Numbered from the stretch's first letter, positions 9,175 through 17,949 are shown. The stretch: 64,000 bases of DNA from Dolomitihabitans soli (GCF_022213955.1 NZ_JAKNTW010000003.1:124001-188000), one strand, 5' to 3'. Notes: generated by a model not told the origin, from the letters alone. Numbers and translations: made by a program.

Positions 9175-10122
9175 TCAGCTCGCGAAGCCGTCCAGGGTGG
9201 CGAGGACCTCTTTGCGCATGGTGTGGCTGCCGGTGTGCCCGGAGTCGTCCACCACGACGAGTCGTGCGTCAGGCCAGGCCTGGGCCAGCTGCCAGGCGTT
9301 CTCCAGCGGTCCGCCCAGGTCGAAGCGGCCGTGGATGAGCACGCCGGGGATGCCGGCCAGCGTGTGCGCATTGCGCAGCAGGACGCCTTCCTCCAGCCAG
9401 GCGGCATTGGAGAAGTAGTGGCTGCAGATGCGGACGAAAGCGATCAGGGCGGCGGGCGGCCGGTCGCTGTAGGCGTTCGGCTTGCCGTTGACCTCCAGGG
9501 AGATCACCGTGTCCTCCCACGTCGTCCAGTCGTGAACGGCCTTGGCGCGCACAGCGGGGTCGGGGTCGGACACGAGCCGTGCGTAGGCCGCCAGCAGATC
9601 GCCGTCGCGTTCGGCCTCGGGGACGCCTTCGCGGAAGCGCTGCCACTGCTCGGGGAAGAAGCGGCCGACGCCGCGGTAGAGCCAGTCGATCTCGGAGCGG
9701 CGGGTCATGGTGACGCCGGTGATGACCATCTCCGACACCCGCGCGGGGTGGGCTTCGGCGTAGGCGAGCATGAGCGTGGATCCCCACGAGCCGCCGTAGA
9801 GCAGCCACCGGTCGACGCCGAGGTGCTCGCGCAGCCGTTCCATGTCGGCGACCAGGTGGTGGGTGGTGTTGGTGGTCAGATCGGTGGTCGGGTCTGCGGC
9901 GTGGGGCCGGCTCCGGCCGCAGTTGCGCTGGTCGAACAGGATGATGCGATAGCGCTCGGGGTCGAAGCCGCGGCGCTGGCCGGGCGTGCAGCCCGAGCCG
10001 GGGCCGCCGTGGACGACGAGCGCGGGCTTGCCTTCAGGGTTGCCGCAGACCTCCCAGTAGACGAGATGGTTGTCGCCGGTGTCGAGGTGCCCGTGGTCGT
10101 AGGGCTCGATCGGTGGATACAC
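9175..10122 (-). CDS. pip: Proline iminopeptidase
   Basis: The 315-residue alpha/beta hydrolase (family S33) starts at GTG 10122. It has HGGPGSG (38-44) for the oxyanion hole, FDQRNCGRS (63-71), the nucleophile elbow GGSWGS (Ser112), and later HGRFDLGGP (Asp) and DSGHTGSH (His). It removes N-terminal proline from peptides in the cytoplasm. The length and all motifs match the family. No close operon partner; the next gene upstream is 86 bases away and unrelated. Confidence 0.9.
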   Translation of the reverse strand: MYPPIEPYDHGHLDTGDNHLVYWEVCGNPEGKPALVVHGGPGSGCTPGQRRGFDPERYRIILFDQRNCGRSRPHAADPTTDLTTNTTHHLVADMERLREHLGVDRWLLYGGSWGSTLMLAYAEAHPARVSEMVITGVTMTRRSEIDWLYRGVGRFFPEQWQRFREGVPEAERDGDLLAAYARLVSDPDPAVRAKAVHDWTTWEDTVISLEVNGKPNAYSDRPPAALIAFVRICSHYFSNAAWLEEGVLLRNAHTLAGIPGVLIHGRFDLGGPLENAWQLAQAWPDARLVVVDDSGHTGSHTMRKEVLATLDGFAS

Positions 10123-10208
10123 AGCACTGACACTAAGTCCGCATTCCCGCTGACAGATCGGCGGCCCAATCGGCCGCGGTCAGGCGGCGGGTCGTGGGTC
10201 CTGCGGGG

Positions 10209-10517
10209 TTATGTCGGTGGCGTGGTGCAGGCCGCTGGGCAGGGGGCCATGGTGATGGACGTGGCCTGCTGCTCACCGCCGCCCAGGGCGATGACCTGAC
10301 CCGACCCGAGGCAGTAGCCACACAGCCCGGTCCCCGCGAGCGCCGGATGCCTCCAGGCGGGAGGCGGCTCCGGCGGCGGGCGGAGGCGCCGCTCAGCGGG
10401 TTCGTGTTCCCCGCCGACCCAGCCGAGCCCGCCGCAGAACCTGCAGGCGAGGAACAGTTCGCCCAGGCGGTCGCCCTTACGGCCGTCGCACTCAGGGCAG
10501 GTGATCGGGTCGGTCAT
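10209..10517 (-). CDS. Small Cys-rich (zinc-ribbon/DnaJ-like) protein
   Basis: The 102-residue protein starts at ATG 10517, overlapping the previous gene's stop as ATGA. It has Cys pairs CPEC, CRFCGGLG and CGYCLGSG, resembling the CxxCxGxG zinc-binding repeats of DnaJ, separated by a proline-rich linker. It probably binds zinc. Such paired mini-proteins are common in plasmid and phage-derived regions of actinomycetes, but I cannot name a function. Confidence 0.6.
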   Translation of the reverse strand: MTDPITCPECDGRKGDRLGELFLACRFCGGLGWVGGEHEPAERRLRPPPEPPPAWRHPALAGTGLCGYCLGSGQVIALGGGEQQATSITMAPCPAACTTPPT

Positions 10518-10660
10518 ACCCGTCCCGTCCCGTCGCATGTGGAGCAGTCGACCCACTTCTTGGCGGTCTGCTTGCTGTTCCCGTTGGTCTGCATCCACTC
10601 GCCGCCCGCGCCGAGGCACACGCCGCAGATCGGCTTCTCCGGGACCTCTTCGCTGCCCAT
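10514..10660 (-). CDS. Small CxxC zinc-binding mini-protein
   Basis: The 48-residue protein runs from ATG 10660 to a stop shared with the start of the next gene (ATGA), so the two are almost certainly translated together. CGVCLGAGG and CSTCDGTG form one complete CxxCxGxG zinc centre. An upstream in-frame start at 10729 is possible but adds a hydrophobic stretch unlike the rest. Function unknown. Confidence 0.55.
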   Translation of the reverse strand: MGSEEVPEKPICGVCLGAGGEWMQTNGNSKQTAKKWVDCSTCDGTGRV

Positions 10661-10784
10661 GCAGACGACGCTACGCCGTAGAAGTGCGGCCGTCAGGAGG
10701 ACAACCGCCGAGACCGACCCGCCGCCCATTCCTGGCGATGCCGGGACTGAGCCGACGCCCCAGCGCAGTTGTTGCGTGATGTAG

Positions 10785-11018
10785 TCACCGCAGCATCGGA
10801 CGGCCGAAGGGCCGACCTTTGGAGGGGCAATACCAGACCCTCACCACAGCGCGCCGCTTGCCGCCTGGGGCGGGGGAGTGGGGGTCGATGGGAGGGGTGT
10901 GGTAACAACGGAGTTCGCCGGTCCATGTGGCTCCGAGGTTCGCTGCTTCGCACGTCGGGCCTGCGGCGGGCGTCGACCACAGCTTGGCGATGTTCAGGCA
11001 CTCGCCCTTGCTCACCAC
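10785..11018 (-). CDS. Hypothetical protein (doubtful)
   Basis: A 77-residue frame starts with tandem GTG codons at 11018 and carries four cysteines and a proline-rich centre. Nothing in it matches a family I know, and its start lies right at the edge of the IS3 scar, so the upstream sequence may be foreign. It may be a truncated gene or chance. Listed because the interval otherwise holds no gene. Confidence 0.3.
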   Translation of the reverse strand: MVSKGECLNIAKLWSTPAAGPTCEAANLGATWTGELRCYHTPPIDPHSPAPGGKRRAVVRVWYCPSKGRPFGRPMLR

Positions 11019-11026
11019 TTATAAAT

Positions 11027-11388
11027 CTACAATGTAAAGGCGCTGGCTAAGGATAACTTTCTATAACCAGGCCACACAAACATCAACAGGAGGACTATAG
11101 GCCAGGACGCGCCACCGGCGCGCTGCCGACGCTCATACTCGGCAGGGCTGAGCTGGCCGTTGGCGGAGTGACGGCGACGCCGGTTGTAGAACCCCTCGAT
11201 GTAGCCGAACACCGCCCGTTCAGCCTCTGACCTGGTCCGGAAGGTCCGCCGGTCGATCAGCCCGCACTCCGGGGACGCAAAGAAGCTCTCGGTGATCGCG
11301 TTATCGAAGCATGTCCCGGTTCTGCCCGTCGACGGGCGCACGCCGGCCTGTTCGCAGCGCTGGCCGAAGGCGATCGAGGTGTACTGGG
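11027..11388 (-). pseudogene. C-terminal half of an IS3-family transposase (OrfB)
   Basis: The frame covers the end of the rve-type integrase domain: QYTSIAFGQRC, then GTCFDNAITESFFAS with the last acidic catalytic residue, and YIEGFYNRRRRHSANGQLSP. The N-terminal half and OrfA are missing; the frame is cut where the TetR gene's 3' end begins. The last ~25 residues are not IS3-like, so the 3' end is also altered. A relic, not an active IS. Confidence 0.8.
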
Positions 11389-11393
11389 CGGAT

Positions 11394-12008
11394 TCAACTG
11401 GTCGTCGCAACACCCGCGCCTGCCTGGGCTCCGGCGTCGATGCTGCCGACGGTCAGGTCGGTCAGCGCCGCGATGGCCTCGGCGACGGTGGCTCGCCCCC
11501 GGTTCAGCTCCGCGGCGATCGCCTCTGCCGCGCCCAGCGCGCCGACGCAGCGCAGCCGGAGGGCTTCCTGCGTGAGCCCGGAGTACGGCCGCAGGGCGGT
11601 GGCCATCAGGTCCGTGTAGCCGTCGAGCAGTTCGCGCTCGATCGCCTCCATCTCCTGGTTCCCCTTGAGCGCGGCCGAGATGGCGGTCCACTCCGGCATG
11701 TCGGTCGCGCACGCGAAGTAGGCGGCGCTCAGGACGCGGGCGATCTCGCGGGGGACGGCCGGGGCGTCACGCAGGGCCTCCTCAGAGGCGGCCCGGTGCC
11801 GCTCGTCGAGCCTCCGGTAGAGCGCGATCAGCAGGCCGGGGCGGGTGCCGAAGTGGTCGTAGACGATCGGCCTGCTCACTCCTGCGGCCTCCGCCAGGGT
11901 GAGCAGTGTGAGGCTGTCGGTGCCGTGGGCGCGCACGATCGCCATGGCGGTGTCGAGCAGTTGCTCCCGCCTGGCCGGCTTGGACAGGCGAGTCGATCCC
12001 GTGGTCAT
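11394..12008 (-). CDS. TetR-family transcriptional repressor
   Basis: The 204-residue protein starts at ATG 12008. The N-terminal HTH reads LLDTAMAIV then TLAEAAGVSRPIVYDHFGTR (residues 17-55). It diverges from the dehydrogenase at 12087, and two tandem 14-bp sites lie between them, so it very likely represses that gene and itself. Its last codons run into the IS3 scar, so a few native C-terminal residues may be lost. Confidence 0.85.
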   Translation of the reverse strand: MTTGSTRLSKPARREQLLDTAMAIVRAHGTDSLTLLTLAEAAGVSRPIVYDHFGTRPGLLIALYRRLDERHRAASEEALRDAPAVPREIARVLSAAYFACATDMPEWTAISAALKGNQEMEAIERELLDGYTDLMATALRPYSGLTQEALRLRCVGALGAAEAIAAELNRGRATVAEAIAALTDLTVGSIDAGAQAGAGVATTS

Positions 12009-12040
12009 CGTCCTCCCTTGCGTTGCTTCCCATCTTAAGC

Positions 12041-12068
12041 TACAAAATGTAAGTTACAGAACGTAAGT
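12041..12068. promoter_or_regulatory. Tandem operator repeats for the divergent TetR regulator
   Basis: Two adjoining 14-bp repeats, TACAAAATGTAAGT (12041-12054) and TACAGAACGTAAGT (12055-12068), differ at two positions. Each contains a TACA/TGTA-type or TTAC/GTAA-type half-palindrome. They sit in the divergent promoter between the TetR gene (start 12008) and the dehydrogenase gene (start 12087), where an operator is expected. Confidence 0.6.
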
Positions 12069-12086
12069 TAGCGAGAGGACATCACC

Positions 12087-13112
12087 GTGGAGCACTCCGT
12101 ACTGATCATGGGCGGATCCGGCCAGGCGGGCGCGGGGACCGCAGCCCTCCTGCGCCGGTGGTACCCGGAGCTGCCGCTGACGATCGCGGGCCGGGATCTC
12201 GGCCGCGCCCGGCGGGTCGCCGACGAGCTCGGCGGCGCGACAGCCGTAACCATCGATCTGCGGCGAGGCGACCTCGGCCTCCAGCGGACCGACGGCTACT
12301 CGGCGGTCGTGGCAACGGTGTGGGACAGCCACTTGAACGGACTGCGTTACGCACAGGACCACGGCCTGCCGTACGTCAGCATCTCCAGCGGCCTGGTCGA
12401 CATCGGCCCCGAGGTTGTCGCCGCCGGCCTGCGAGCCGGCGCGGCGCCGATCCTGCTGGCCAGCCACTGGTACGCGGGGCTCGTCGTTCTCGCGGTGCAA
12501 GGCCTCGCCAGGGAGTTCGACCGGCTCGACACCATCGAGGTCAGCGGGGTGCTGGACGAACAGGACAGCGGCGGGCCCGCGGCCACGGCGGACATGGCAC
12601 GCCTGCTGGCCGCCACCTCGGCGGGGCACGTCCGCCGCGACGGCGTCTTCAGGTGGGTCAGCGGCCCCGACGCACAGGTGGAGGTCACCAGCGTCGACGG
12701 CGCCGTACTGCCCGGCCAGATCGTCCCCATCCTCGACGTGCCGAGCCTGGCCGTCGCGACGGGCGCGCCCAACGTCCGCTTCGCGTTCGCGATCGGTGAA
12801 TCGGCGGGCAGGCGGCGCGGCGGGCCCGCGTCCACGGAGGTCAAGATCGATCTCGAAGGCGTGGACCGCGCGGGCGCACCACTCAGGACGAGCCGCTACC
12901 TCCTCCACCCGGAGGGGCAGCGCCCCCTGACGGCGCTCGGCGTGGCCCTCGGTGTCGAGCGACTGCTCGGCCTGCGCGGCGACCCCGTGCCGCCCGGCCT
13001 CCACACCCCCGAGGCGTTGATCGACCCCGGCTACGCGGCCGAGCGGATGGCGGAGATCGGCGCCACCTTCATTGACTCCGCCGATCGAGAATCGCGGGCG
13101 GTGCACCCGTGA
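12087..13112 (+). CDS. Saccharopine dehydrogenase-like NAD(P)-binding protein
   Basis: The 341-residue protein starts at GTG 12087 behind GAGAGGAC. The N-terminus has a Rossmann loop MGGSGQAGAGTA (residues 8-19) followed by TIAGRDLGRA, as in the saccharopine dehydrogenase NAD-binding family. The catalytic residues of true lysine-pathway enzymes cannot be assigned, so it is an oxidoreductase of unknown substrate. Probably induced by ligand release of the divergent TetR protein. Confidence 0.75.
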   Translation: MEHSVLIMGGSGQAGAGTAALLRRWYPELPLTIAGRDLGRARRVADELGGATAVTIDLRRGDLGLQRTDGYSAVVATVWDSHLNGLRYAQDHGLPYVSISSGLVDIGPEVVAAGLRAGAAPILLASHWYAGLVVLAVQGLAREFDRLDTIEVSGVLDEQDSGGPAATADMARLLAATSAGHVRRDGVFRWVSGPDAQVEVTSVDGAVLPGQIVPILDVPSLAVATGAPNVRFAFAIGESAGRRRGGPASTEVKIDLEGVDRAGAPLRTSRYLLHPEGQRPLTALGVALGVERLLGLRGDPVPPGLHTPEALIDPGYAAERMAEIGATFIDSADRESRAVHP

Positions 13113-13662
13113 GACGACCTGGTTCATGATGGCGCTGTCAGGCACGGGTCGCCGAGCTTGCGGGTGCGGACGTCACTTGACGCGCGTACATCCAGCCCTG
13201 ACGCCTCGGCCATCGTCCACGGCCCTGCACTTCCGAGTAGGCCCACGGCGAACTTCTGCGTCACACGCCCCGACGCAGGTCAACAGCCATCATCCCGCAG
13301 GGTGTCAAATCATGTGACAGTAACCCGGTTCATCGTTCCACTAGTACTGGGAGGCCTCAATGCGGCAGCCGATCATGGGGGTCCCGTCACCCGATAGCCC
13401 TGCCTGTTCCGCGCGATATCCCCTATCGGCATGATGACCAACTGCGGACACATGTCCTGCTGACGGGCTTTCGGGACATCTGCGCGTGCTGGCGTGGCGA
13501 TCCGGCACTCATCGCCCGCTATCCCCATGCAGGCGAGGCACCGCCTTCGCTCGCGGCTCTGCGGGCGCTGCATGGTCGAGCCCGACATCGCTCACGCCGA
13601 TCCGCGTAAGCAACGCTCGGCATCCGCCGCCATAAGCCGCAGGTTCCATCGAACAGAGACCT
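13113..13662. other. Gene-free stretch containing one copy of a dispersed repeat
   Basis: No convincing gene is visible in these 550 bases on either strand. The one recognisable item is a 51-bp sequence at 13302-13352 that recurs at 36525-36576. The rest shows no motif I can support. Confidence 0.5.
13302..13352 (+). repeat. Dispersed ~51-bp repeat, copy 1
   Basis: This begins GTGTCAAATCATGTGACAG and ends CCACTAGTACTGGGA. It matches copy 2 at 36525-36576 with about three differences, including one indel in a C run. Both copies are in the same orientation, and neither lies in a gene. It could be the surviving end of a mobile element. Confidence 0.7.
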
Positions 13663-14199
13663 TCAGGCGTGGCGGCGGCGCCGATGGTAGGCGTAGGCGA
13701 GGGCGAGCATCGTCGGGCCCCATAGCGCGATCGGAGTGATGCAAACCATGGCCAGCGCGCGCCACCAGCCGTTCTCGTACGCCATGCTGCTGGAGACGCC
13801 GACCCAGGTGAGTACCATCCAGACCGATAGCGCGGTCAGCACCAGCCCACCGGCCACGGCAGGGACGACCGCCGCCATCGGCGGCACGCGTCGGCCGCCG
13901 ATGATCGGGATCCAGCTTGGGGTCACCTCGCCCCACCGGCGCACCAGGCCGATGTTGAGCAGCGCCGCCAACTCGGTGAGCACACTGAGCCCGAAGACGT
14001 ACGGGATGGTGATCCACAACGGCCACACGGGCGCGTCGTTGAGCTGGCCCATGTCGAAGTGAAAGGCGAACGGCAGTCTCCACAGGCACGAGGGCAGCAA
14101 CAGCCAGGGAAGCGCGTAGGCAGCACGCAGCGCCCAGCGTGGGACGGGCTGTTCGGTGTCGCTGGTGGCAGGAGCCCTGTGCAGCAAGTTGATCGTCAT
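13663..14199 (-). CDS. Integral membrane protein, unknown function
   Basis: The 178-residue protein starts at ATG 14199, chosen over an in-frame start at 14262 because GAGGTAG lies just upstream. Four hydrophobic segments are visible (about residues 25-45, 60-80, 105-130 and 148-170), and the C-terminus is a run of arginines and histidines, so it sits in the cytoplasmic membrane. No family motif recognised. A frameshifted membrane peptide gene and a two-component system lie nearby. Confidence 0.7.
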   Translation of the reverse strand: MTINLLHRAPATSDTEQPVPRWALRAAYALPWLLLPSCLWRLPFAFHFDMGQLNDAPVWPLWITIPYVFGLSVLTELAALLNIGLVRRWGEVTPSWIPIIGGRRVPPMAAVVPAVAGGLVLTALSVWMVLTWVGVSSSMAYENGWWRALAMVCITPIALWGPTMLALAYAYHRRRRHA

Positions 14200-14367
14200 T
14201 CTTCTACCTCCGGGACCGTCCAGATAACTGGATAACGGGGTTTTTCGATCTTGATGATTCATCGGGTCGTCGGAACCCGGCCGGCCGTCAAACGTAAAGG
14301 CGAAGGCTGGCCAGCAGCATCCCTCCTGTGTCCGCTTCTGCCAGCCCGTGCCCTGGCGAGATTGTTC

Positions 14368-14588
14368 TCAGCGCCAACGGCTGGTGCCGGCGGCGACCAG
14401 GACGCCCGCCGTACACGTCAGGGCGATCACCGGAGCCCTCGCATCCGTGCTCACGGGTCGCCGAACGGAAACCCACCGCCGCCCGCCCACCAGTGGTAGC
14501 CGAGCGCTCCGTAGACGGCGCATGACAGCAGCGCGCCGGACATCACCCGTCTCTTCGACACCCACCGCTCATCGCCGGGCCGTACCAT
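14368..14588 (-). pseudogene. Small membrane protein gene with a one-base frameshift
   Basis: The start is convincing: ATG 14588 with AGGAGG upstream. Reading gives a transmembrane segment (MSGALLSCAVYGALGYHWW) and GGGFPFGDP, then a stop at 14451. Adding one C to the GACCC run continues the protein as STDARAPVIALTCTAGVLVAAG, a second transmembrane segment ending at 14368, for about 72 residues. Either a recent frameshift or a base-calling error; as it stands a 45-residue peptide is made. Confidence 0.6.
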
Positions 14589-14698
14589 CGTCGCCTCCTG
14601 GCCTCTGGAATCAGGACCCAGACTGCGCTCCCCCGGGGAGGAAGACATCTGCCGATCGGCCGATTCGCCGGCGCGGGCCGCTGCCCTAAGGTGTCGCC

Positions 14699-15823
14699 AT
14701 GAGACTCCTTGCAGGTGGGCTGGTGGTGGCCGGCTCGCTCGCGCTCGCACTCCTCCTCCGGCCGCTCCCGAGCCTGCTCGTTGTCGTGCCCGCGATGATC
14801 ACGGCCGCGGCCATGTCGCTTGTCTGGTGGCCGAGGGCACGCCCCCTCCTCGCGACGATCACGGCAGCCGTCGGTGTGACCGGCGCGACGTGCACGCTTG
14901 CCTGGCTGGCCGATCCCGGTATCTCCGGCGGTCCGTCGACCTACGTCCACACGGTTGCCGTGCTCACGCTCATCACGCTGACCGTGCGCTGGACCGCCGT
15001 GTGGCAGGCAGTCCCGGCGGTGGGGGTGGCCGCGATCTCCGAAGCACTGCTGGCATTGCAGATCACCCAGCCGCCGCCCTCGGGCCTCGACGCGGTCGCC
15101 CTCGCCCTCTTTTGGTCCGTCGGCACGGCAGGCGCGGTAGGCCTCGGCGCCTATCTCCGCACCCTTGACCGGCGCCGGGTCGACGCGGTCAGGCAGGCCC
15201 GCCGCACCCAGCGCCTGCAGCTGGCCCGCGACCTGCACGACTTCGTCGCCCACGACGTCAGCGCCATGGTCCTCCAGGCCCAGGCAGCGCAGATCCTGCT
15301 CGACCGCGATCCGTCCGAGGCCGCGGCGGCACTGCGTGCGATCGAGGAGGACGGCGCGCGGGCGCTCGCGTCGATGGACCGGACCGTGCGCATGCTGCGC
15401 GAGCTGGAGGGCGAGAGCGCCTCCGCCGAGCCGTTGCCCGGACTCGACGGCCTGCCCGATCTGGTACGGCGCTTCGCCGACGCGGGCTTCCCCGACACCG
15501 AGATGCGCGTCGAACCATCTGGCCTGGTGCCGCGCGAGGTCGCGACCACGATCTACCGCATCGTCGTCGAGGCGCTCACCAACGTCAGAAAGCACGCGCC
15601 GGCCGGGTCGAGCGTCGCCATCCAGGTGAGCGACGAGACGGGGGCGGTCGTCGTGACCGTGGCCGACCATGCGCGCGACCAGACCCTGCCGCGCCTGCCG
15701 TCCGCCGAACGGGCCGGTGTCGGCCTGGCCGGGCTGGCCGAGCGGGTGCAGGTGCTGGGCGGCGAGTTCACCTCCGGCCGCGCCGCCGGGGGCGGCTGGG
15801 TCGTGAAGGCGATGTTCCCATGA
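14699..15823 (+). CDS. Sensor histidine kinase, NarL/DesK type
   Basis: The 374-residue protein has four or five hydrophobic segments in residues 1-150 and no large extracellular domain. The HisKA_3 dimerisation box is LARDLHDFVAHDVSAM with phospho-acceptor His180. The ATPase domain shows VVEALTNVRKHA and VGLAGLAERVQVLGG. It autophosphorylates and passes phosphate to the response regulator whose gene overlaps its stop (ATGA). The signal is unknown but probably membrane-borne, as in DesK-like kinases. Confidence 0.9.
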   Translation: MRLLAGGLVVAGSLALALLLRPLPSLLVVVPAMITAAAMSLVWWPRARPLLATITAAVGVTGATCTLAWLADPGISGGPSTYVHTVAVLTLITLTVRWTAVWQAVPAVGVAAISEALLALQITQPPPSGLDAVALALFWSVGTAGAVGLGAYLRTLDRRRVDAVRQARRTQRLQLARDLHDFVAHDVSAMVLQAQAAQILLDRDPSEAAAALRAIEEDGARALASMDRTVRMLRELEGESASAEPLPGLDGLPDLVRRFADAGFPDTEMRVEPSGLVPREVATTIYRIVVEALTNVRKHAPAGSSVAIQVSDETGAVVVTVADHARDQTLPRLPSAERAGVGLAGLAERVQVLGGEFTSGRAAGGGWVVKAMFP

Positions 15824-16467
15824 CCATCCGAGTTCTGATCGCCGACGATCAGCCGTCCGTCCGGCGCAGCTTCCGCACGATCCTCGATGCCCAGTCGGAC
15901 CTGGAGGTGGTGGGCGAGGCACCCGACGGCGTGGCCGCGCTCGACCTCGCCAGCGAGCTCCGGCCGGACGTGGTCGTCGCCGACATCCGCATGCCGCGCA
16001 TGGACGGGCTCGAACTCACTCGACGCCTGGCCGGCCCCGAGACGGCGGCGCCGATGCGGGTGATCGTCGTGACCACCTACGACCTCGACGAGTACGTGCA
16101 CGCCGCGCTCCGCGCCGGAGCCTGCGGCTTTCTGCTCAAACACGCGGGGCCGGTACTCCTCGTGGAGGGCATCAGAGCGGCAGCTGCAGGCGATGCCTTG
16201 ATCAGCCCCTCGGTGACCGTACGCCTGCTGCGCCACCTCACCCCGTCACCCGCCCGCACCGGCGTGCCGGGCGAACAGTCGCTGAGCGACCGCGAGTTGG
16301 AGATCGTCAAGCTGGTCGCCGGAGGCAGGTCCAACCCCGAGATCGGCGCTGAGCTGTTCATCTCGGCCGGCACTGCCAAGACCCACGTGGCCAACGTTCA
16401 GCGCAAGCTCGGTGTGCGCAACCGCGTGGGCATCGCCGCCTGGGCCTGGGAACACGGCCACGCGTGA
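15820..16467 (+). CDS. NarL/LuxR-family response regulator
   Basis: The 215-residue protein starts within the kinase's stop codon, so the two are co-translated. The receiver domain has acidic residues at 9-10, phospho-acceptor Asp55 (VVADIRMPRMDG) and a switch TTYD. The C-terminal LuxR HTH reads LSDRELEIVKLVAGGRSN then GTAKTHVANVQRKL. Targets are unknown; the membrane-protein genes just upstream are candidates. The downstream 240 bases before the MarR gene contain no gene I can support. Confidence 0.9.
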   Translation: MTIRVLIADDQPSVRRSFRTILDAQSDLEVVGEAPDGVAALDLASELRPDVVVADIRMPRMDGLELTRRLAGPETAAPMRVIVVTTYDLDEYVHAALRAGACGFLLKHAGPVLLVEGIRAAAAGDALISPSVTVRLLRHLTPSPARTGVPGEQSLSDRELEIVKLVAGGRSNPEIGAELFISAGTAKTHVANVQRKLGVRNRVGIAAWAWEHGHA

Positions 16468-16706
16468 ACCTTGGGCGAGCGCTTTCGGAAGCCGACGCCC
16501 TTCGACCACCTCGACGGCGGTCGTTGCGGCGGTCTGGACGCCGCGTACGTCGCGTGCGGCGATCGCGTCGCTGATCAAGCCAGGCGTTGAGCGGGTCGTA
16601 GCTGTGGGTCGTGCATCGCGAACAGCTGTGCCGGCGCCCGCGGGATTCTGTAGGCAGCGGTCTGACAGGCACGCAGTTCGTGAGCGATGAGGTCCGGGGT
16701 CGGGTA

Positions 16707-17177
16707 TCAGTGCTTGTGTTCCAGCGCCGCCAGCCGTTCGCGTACTTTGTCGCCGATGGTGACGAGCATCGCCATCTCTGTCGCAGTGAGATGATCGATG
16801 AGCACGTCGCGGACGTCGGCCACGTGCTGCGGAGCCGCGACCTTGATCAGGTCGCTGCCCCGGGGAGTGATGGCGACTACCGCCCCCCGTTGGTCGGCGA
16901 GGCACCGCTCGCGGGACACCAGGCCGCGATTTTGCATCCGGCCCAGGTGCTGCGACAGGCGGCTCTTCTCCCAGCGCAACAGGCGGCCGAGTTCGAACGA
17001 CCTCAGCCGGCCTTCGGGCGCCTCAGAAAGATGGGCCAGGACCTGGTAGTCAGCGACGGACAGCCCGCACCGGTTGCGCAGTTGCCGCTCGATGAACTCC
17101 GACAGCCCGTCCTGCATCTTTATCAGGCTGCGCCAGGCCTGCTGTTCTCGCTCGTCCAACCACCGCGGCTCGGTCAT
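16707..17177 (-). CDS. MarR-family transcriptional regulator
   Basis: The 156-residue protein starts at ATG 17177; an in-frame start at 17237 would lie inside the operator. The winged helix is typical: LSVADYQVLAHLSEAPEG, LLRWEKSRLSQHLGRMQNRGLV, and the wing RGAVVAITPRG. It diverges from the redox operon beginning at 17329 and has two matching palindromes in between, so it very probably represses that operon and itself, with release by a small aromatic or oxidant. Confidence 0.9.
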   Translation of the reverse strand: MTEPRWLDEREQQAWRSLIKMQDGLSEFIERQLRNRCGLSVADYQVLAHLSEAPEGRLRSFELGRLLRWEKSRLSQHLGRMQNRGLVSRERCLADQRGAVVAITPRGSDLIKVAAPQHVADVRDVLIDHLTATEMAMLVTIGDKVRERLAALEHKH

Positions 17178-17195
17178 GCACGTCACTTTACCGTC

Positions 17196-17247
17196 TGGTT
17201 GACATGGTAACCAAGTGCGACGTACATTCTGGTTCACACGTTAACCA
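17196..17247. promoter_or_regulatory. Pair of MarR-type palindromic operators
   Basis: Two 18-bp imperfect palindromes, TGGTTGACATGGTAACCA (17196-17213) and TGGTTCACACGTTAACCA (17230-17247), share TGGTT and TAACCA ends and are 34 bases apart, close to three helical turns. They sit between the MarR gene and the divergent redox operon. Confidence 0.75.
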
Positions 17248-17328
17248 ATGGGGGGCGTCGATGACACAGCCGTTGACAACGACGGGTGGGCATGGCGTCC
17301 TATCCAGCTCCAGAAAGCAGGCACACCA

Positions 17329-17949
17329 ATGAGCAGCATCAGCATTATCGGCCTGGGGAACATGGCCGGCGCCCTGGCCGGCCGGGCGCTCGCCGGCGGC
17401 AACGCCGTCGAGATCATCGGCCGCGACCCGGTCAAGGCCAAGGAAGTGGCCGCCGCGCTCGGCGGCGCCACTGTCGGGACGGCCGGCGCCGCCCCGGCCG
17501 GGGACATCGTTATCCTCGCCGTGCCGTACGCCAGCGCGGCGGCGGTGGTTAGCGAGTACGGGGACGCACTGCACGGCAAGGTCATCATCGACATCACCAA
17601 CCCCGTCTCTCCCGATTCCCAGGGCCTTGTCACCCCCGACGGCAGTTCCGGCGCGCAGGAGATCGCCAAGGTCGCTCCCGCCGGCGCGCACGTCGTGAAG
17701 GCGTTCAACACCGTCTTCGGTCACATGCTGGCGCAGGGCAACCCGCTGGACGTGCTCATCGCCGGCGACGACGCCGAGGCCAAGGCGACCGTGTCGGCAT
17801 TCATCAAGAGCCTCGGGCTGCGGCCGATGGACACCGGCCCCCTGGGAATGGCGCGCTGGCTGGAGGGAACGGGCCTGGTGATGATAGGCCTGGGCCGCTA
17901 TGGCGCGGGAAGCTTCAACTTCACCCTCGGCGTCAACACTTCTGCCTGA
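17329..17949 (+). CDS. NADPH-dependent F420 reductase-like oxidoreductase
   Basis: The 206-residue protein starts at ATG 17329, preferred over a frame-open start at 17248 inside the operator. The Rossmann loop is IIGLGNMAGALAGRA (residues 5-19), followed by the NADP-type IIGRDP and the ILAVPY strand typical of COG2085 proteins. True F420:NADP reductases transfer hydride between NADPH and F420; many relatives act on other substrates. First gene of a three-gene operon with 18002 and 18995. Confidence 0.75.
   Translation: MSSISIIGLGNMAGALAGRALAGGNAVEIIGRDPVKAKEVAAALGGATVGTAGAAPAGDIVILAVPYASAAAVVSEYGDALHGKVIIDITNPVSPDSQGLVTPDGSSGAQEIAKVAPAGAHVVKAFNTVFGHMLAQGNPLDVLIAGDDAEAKATVSAFIKSLGLRPMDTGPLGMARWLEGTGLVMIGLGRYGAGSFNFTLGVNTSA

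Noticed and set aside
16480-16706. Possible gene between the response regulator and MarR gene
   Set aside because: All six frames give Arg/Pro/Ala-rich or interrupted translations without motifs.
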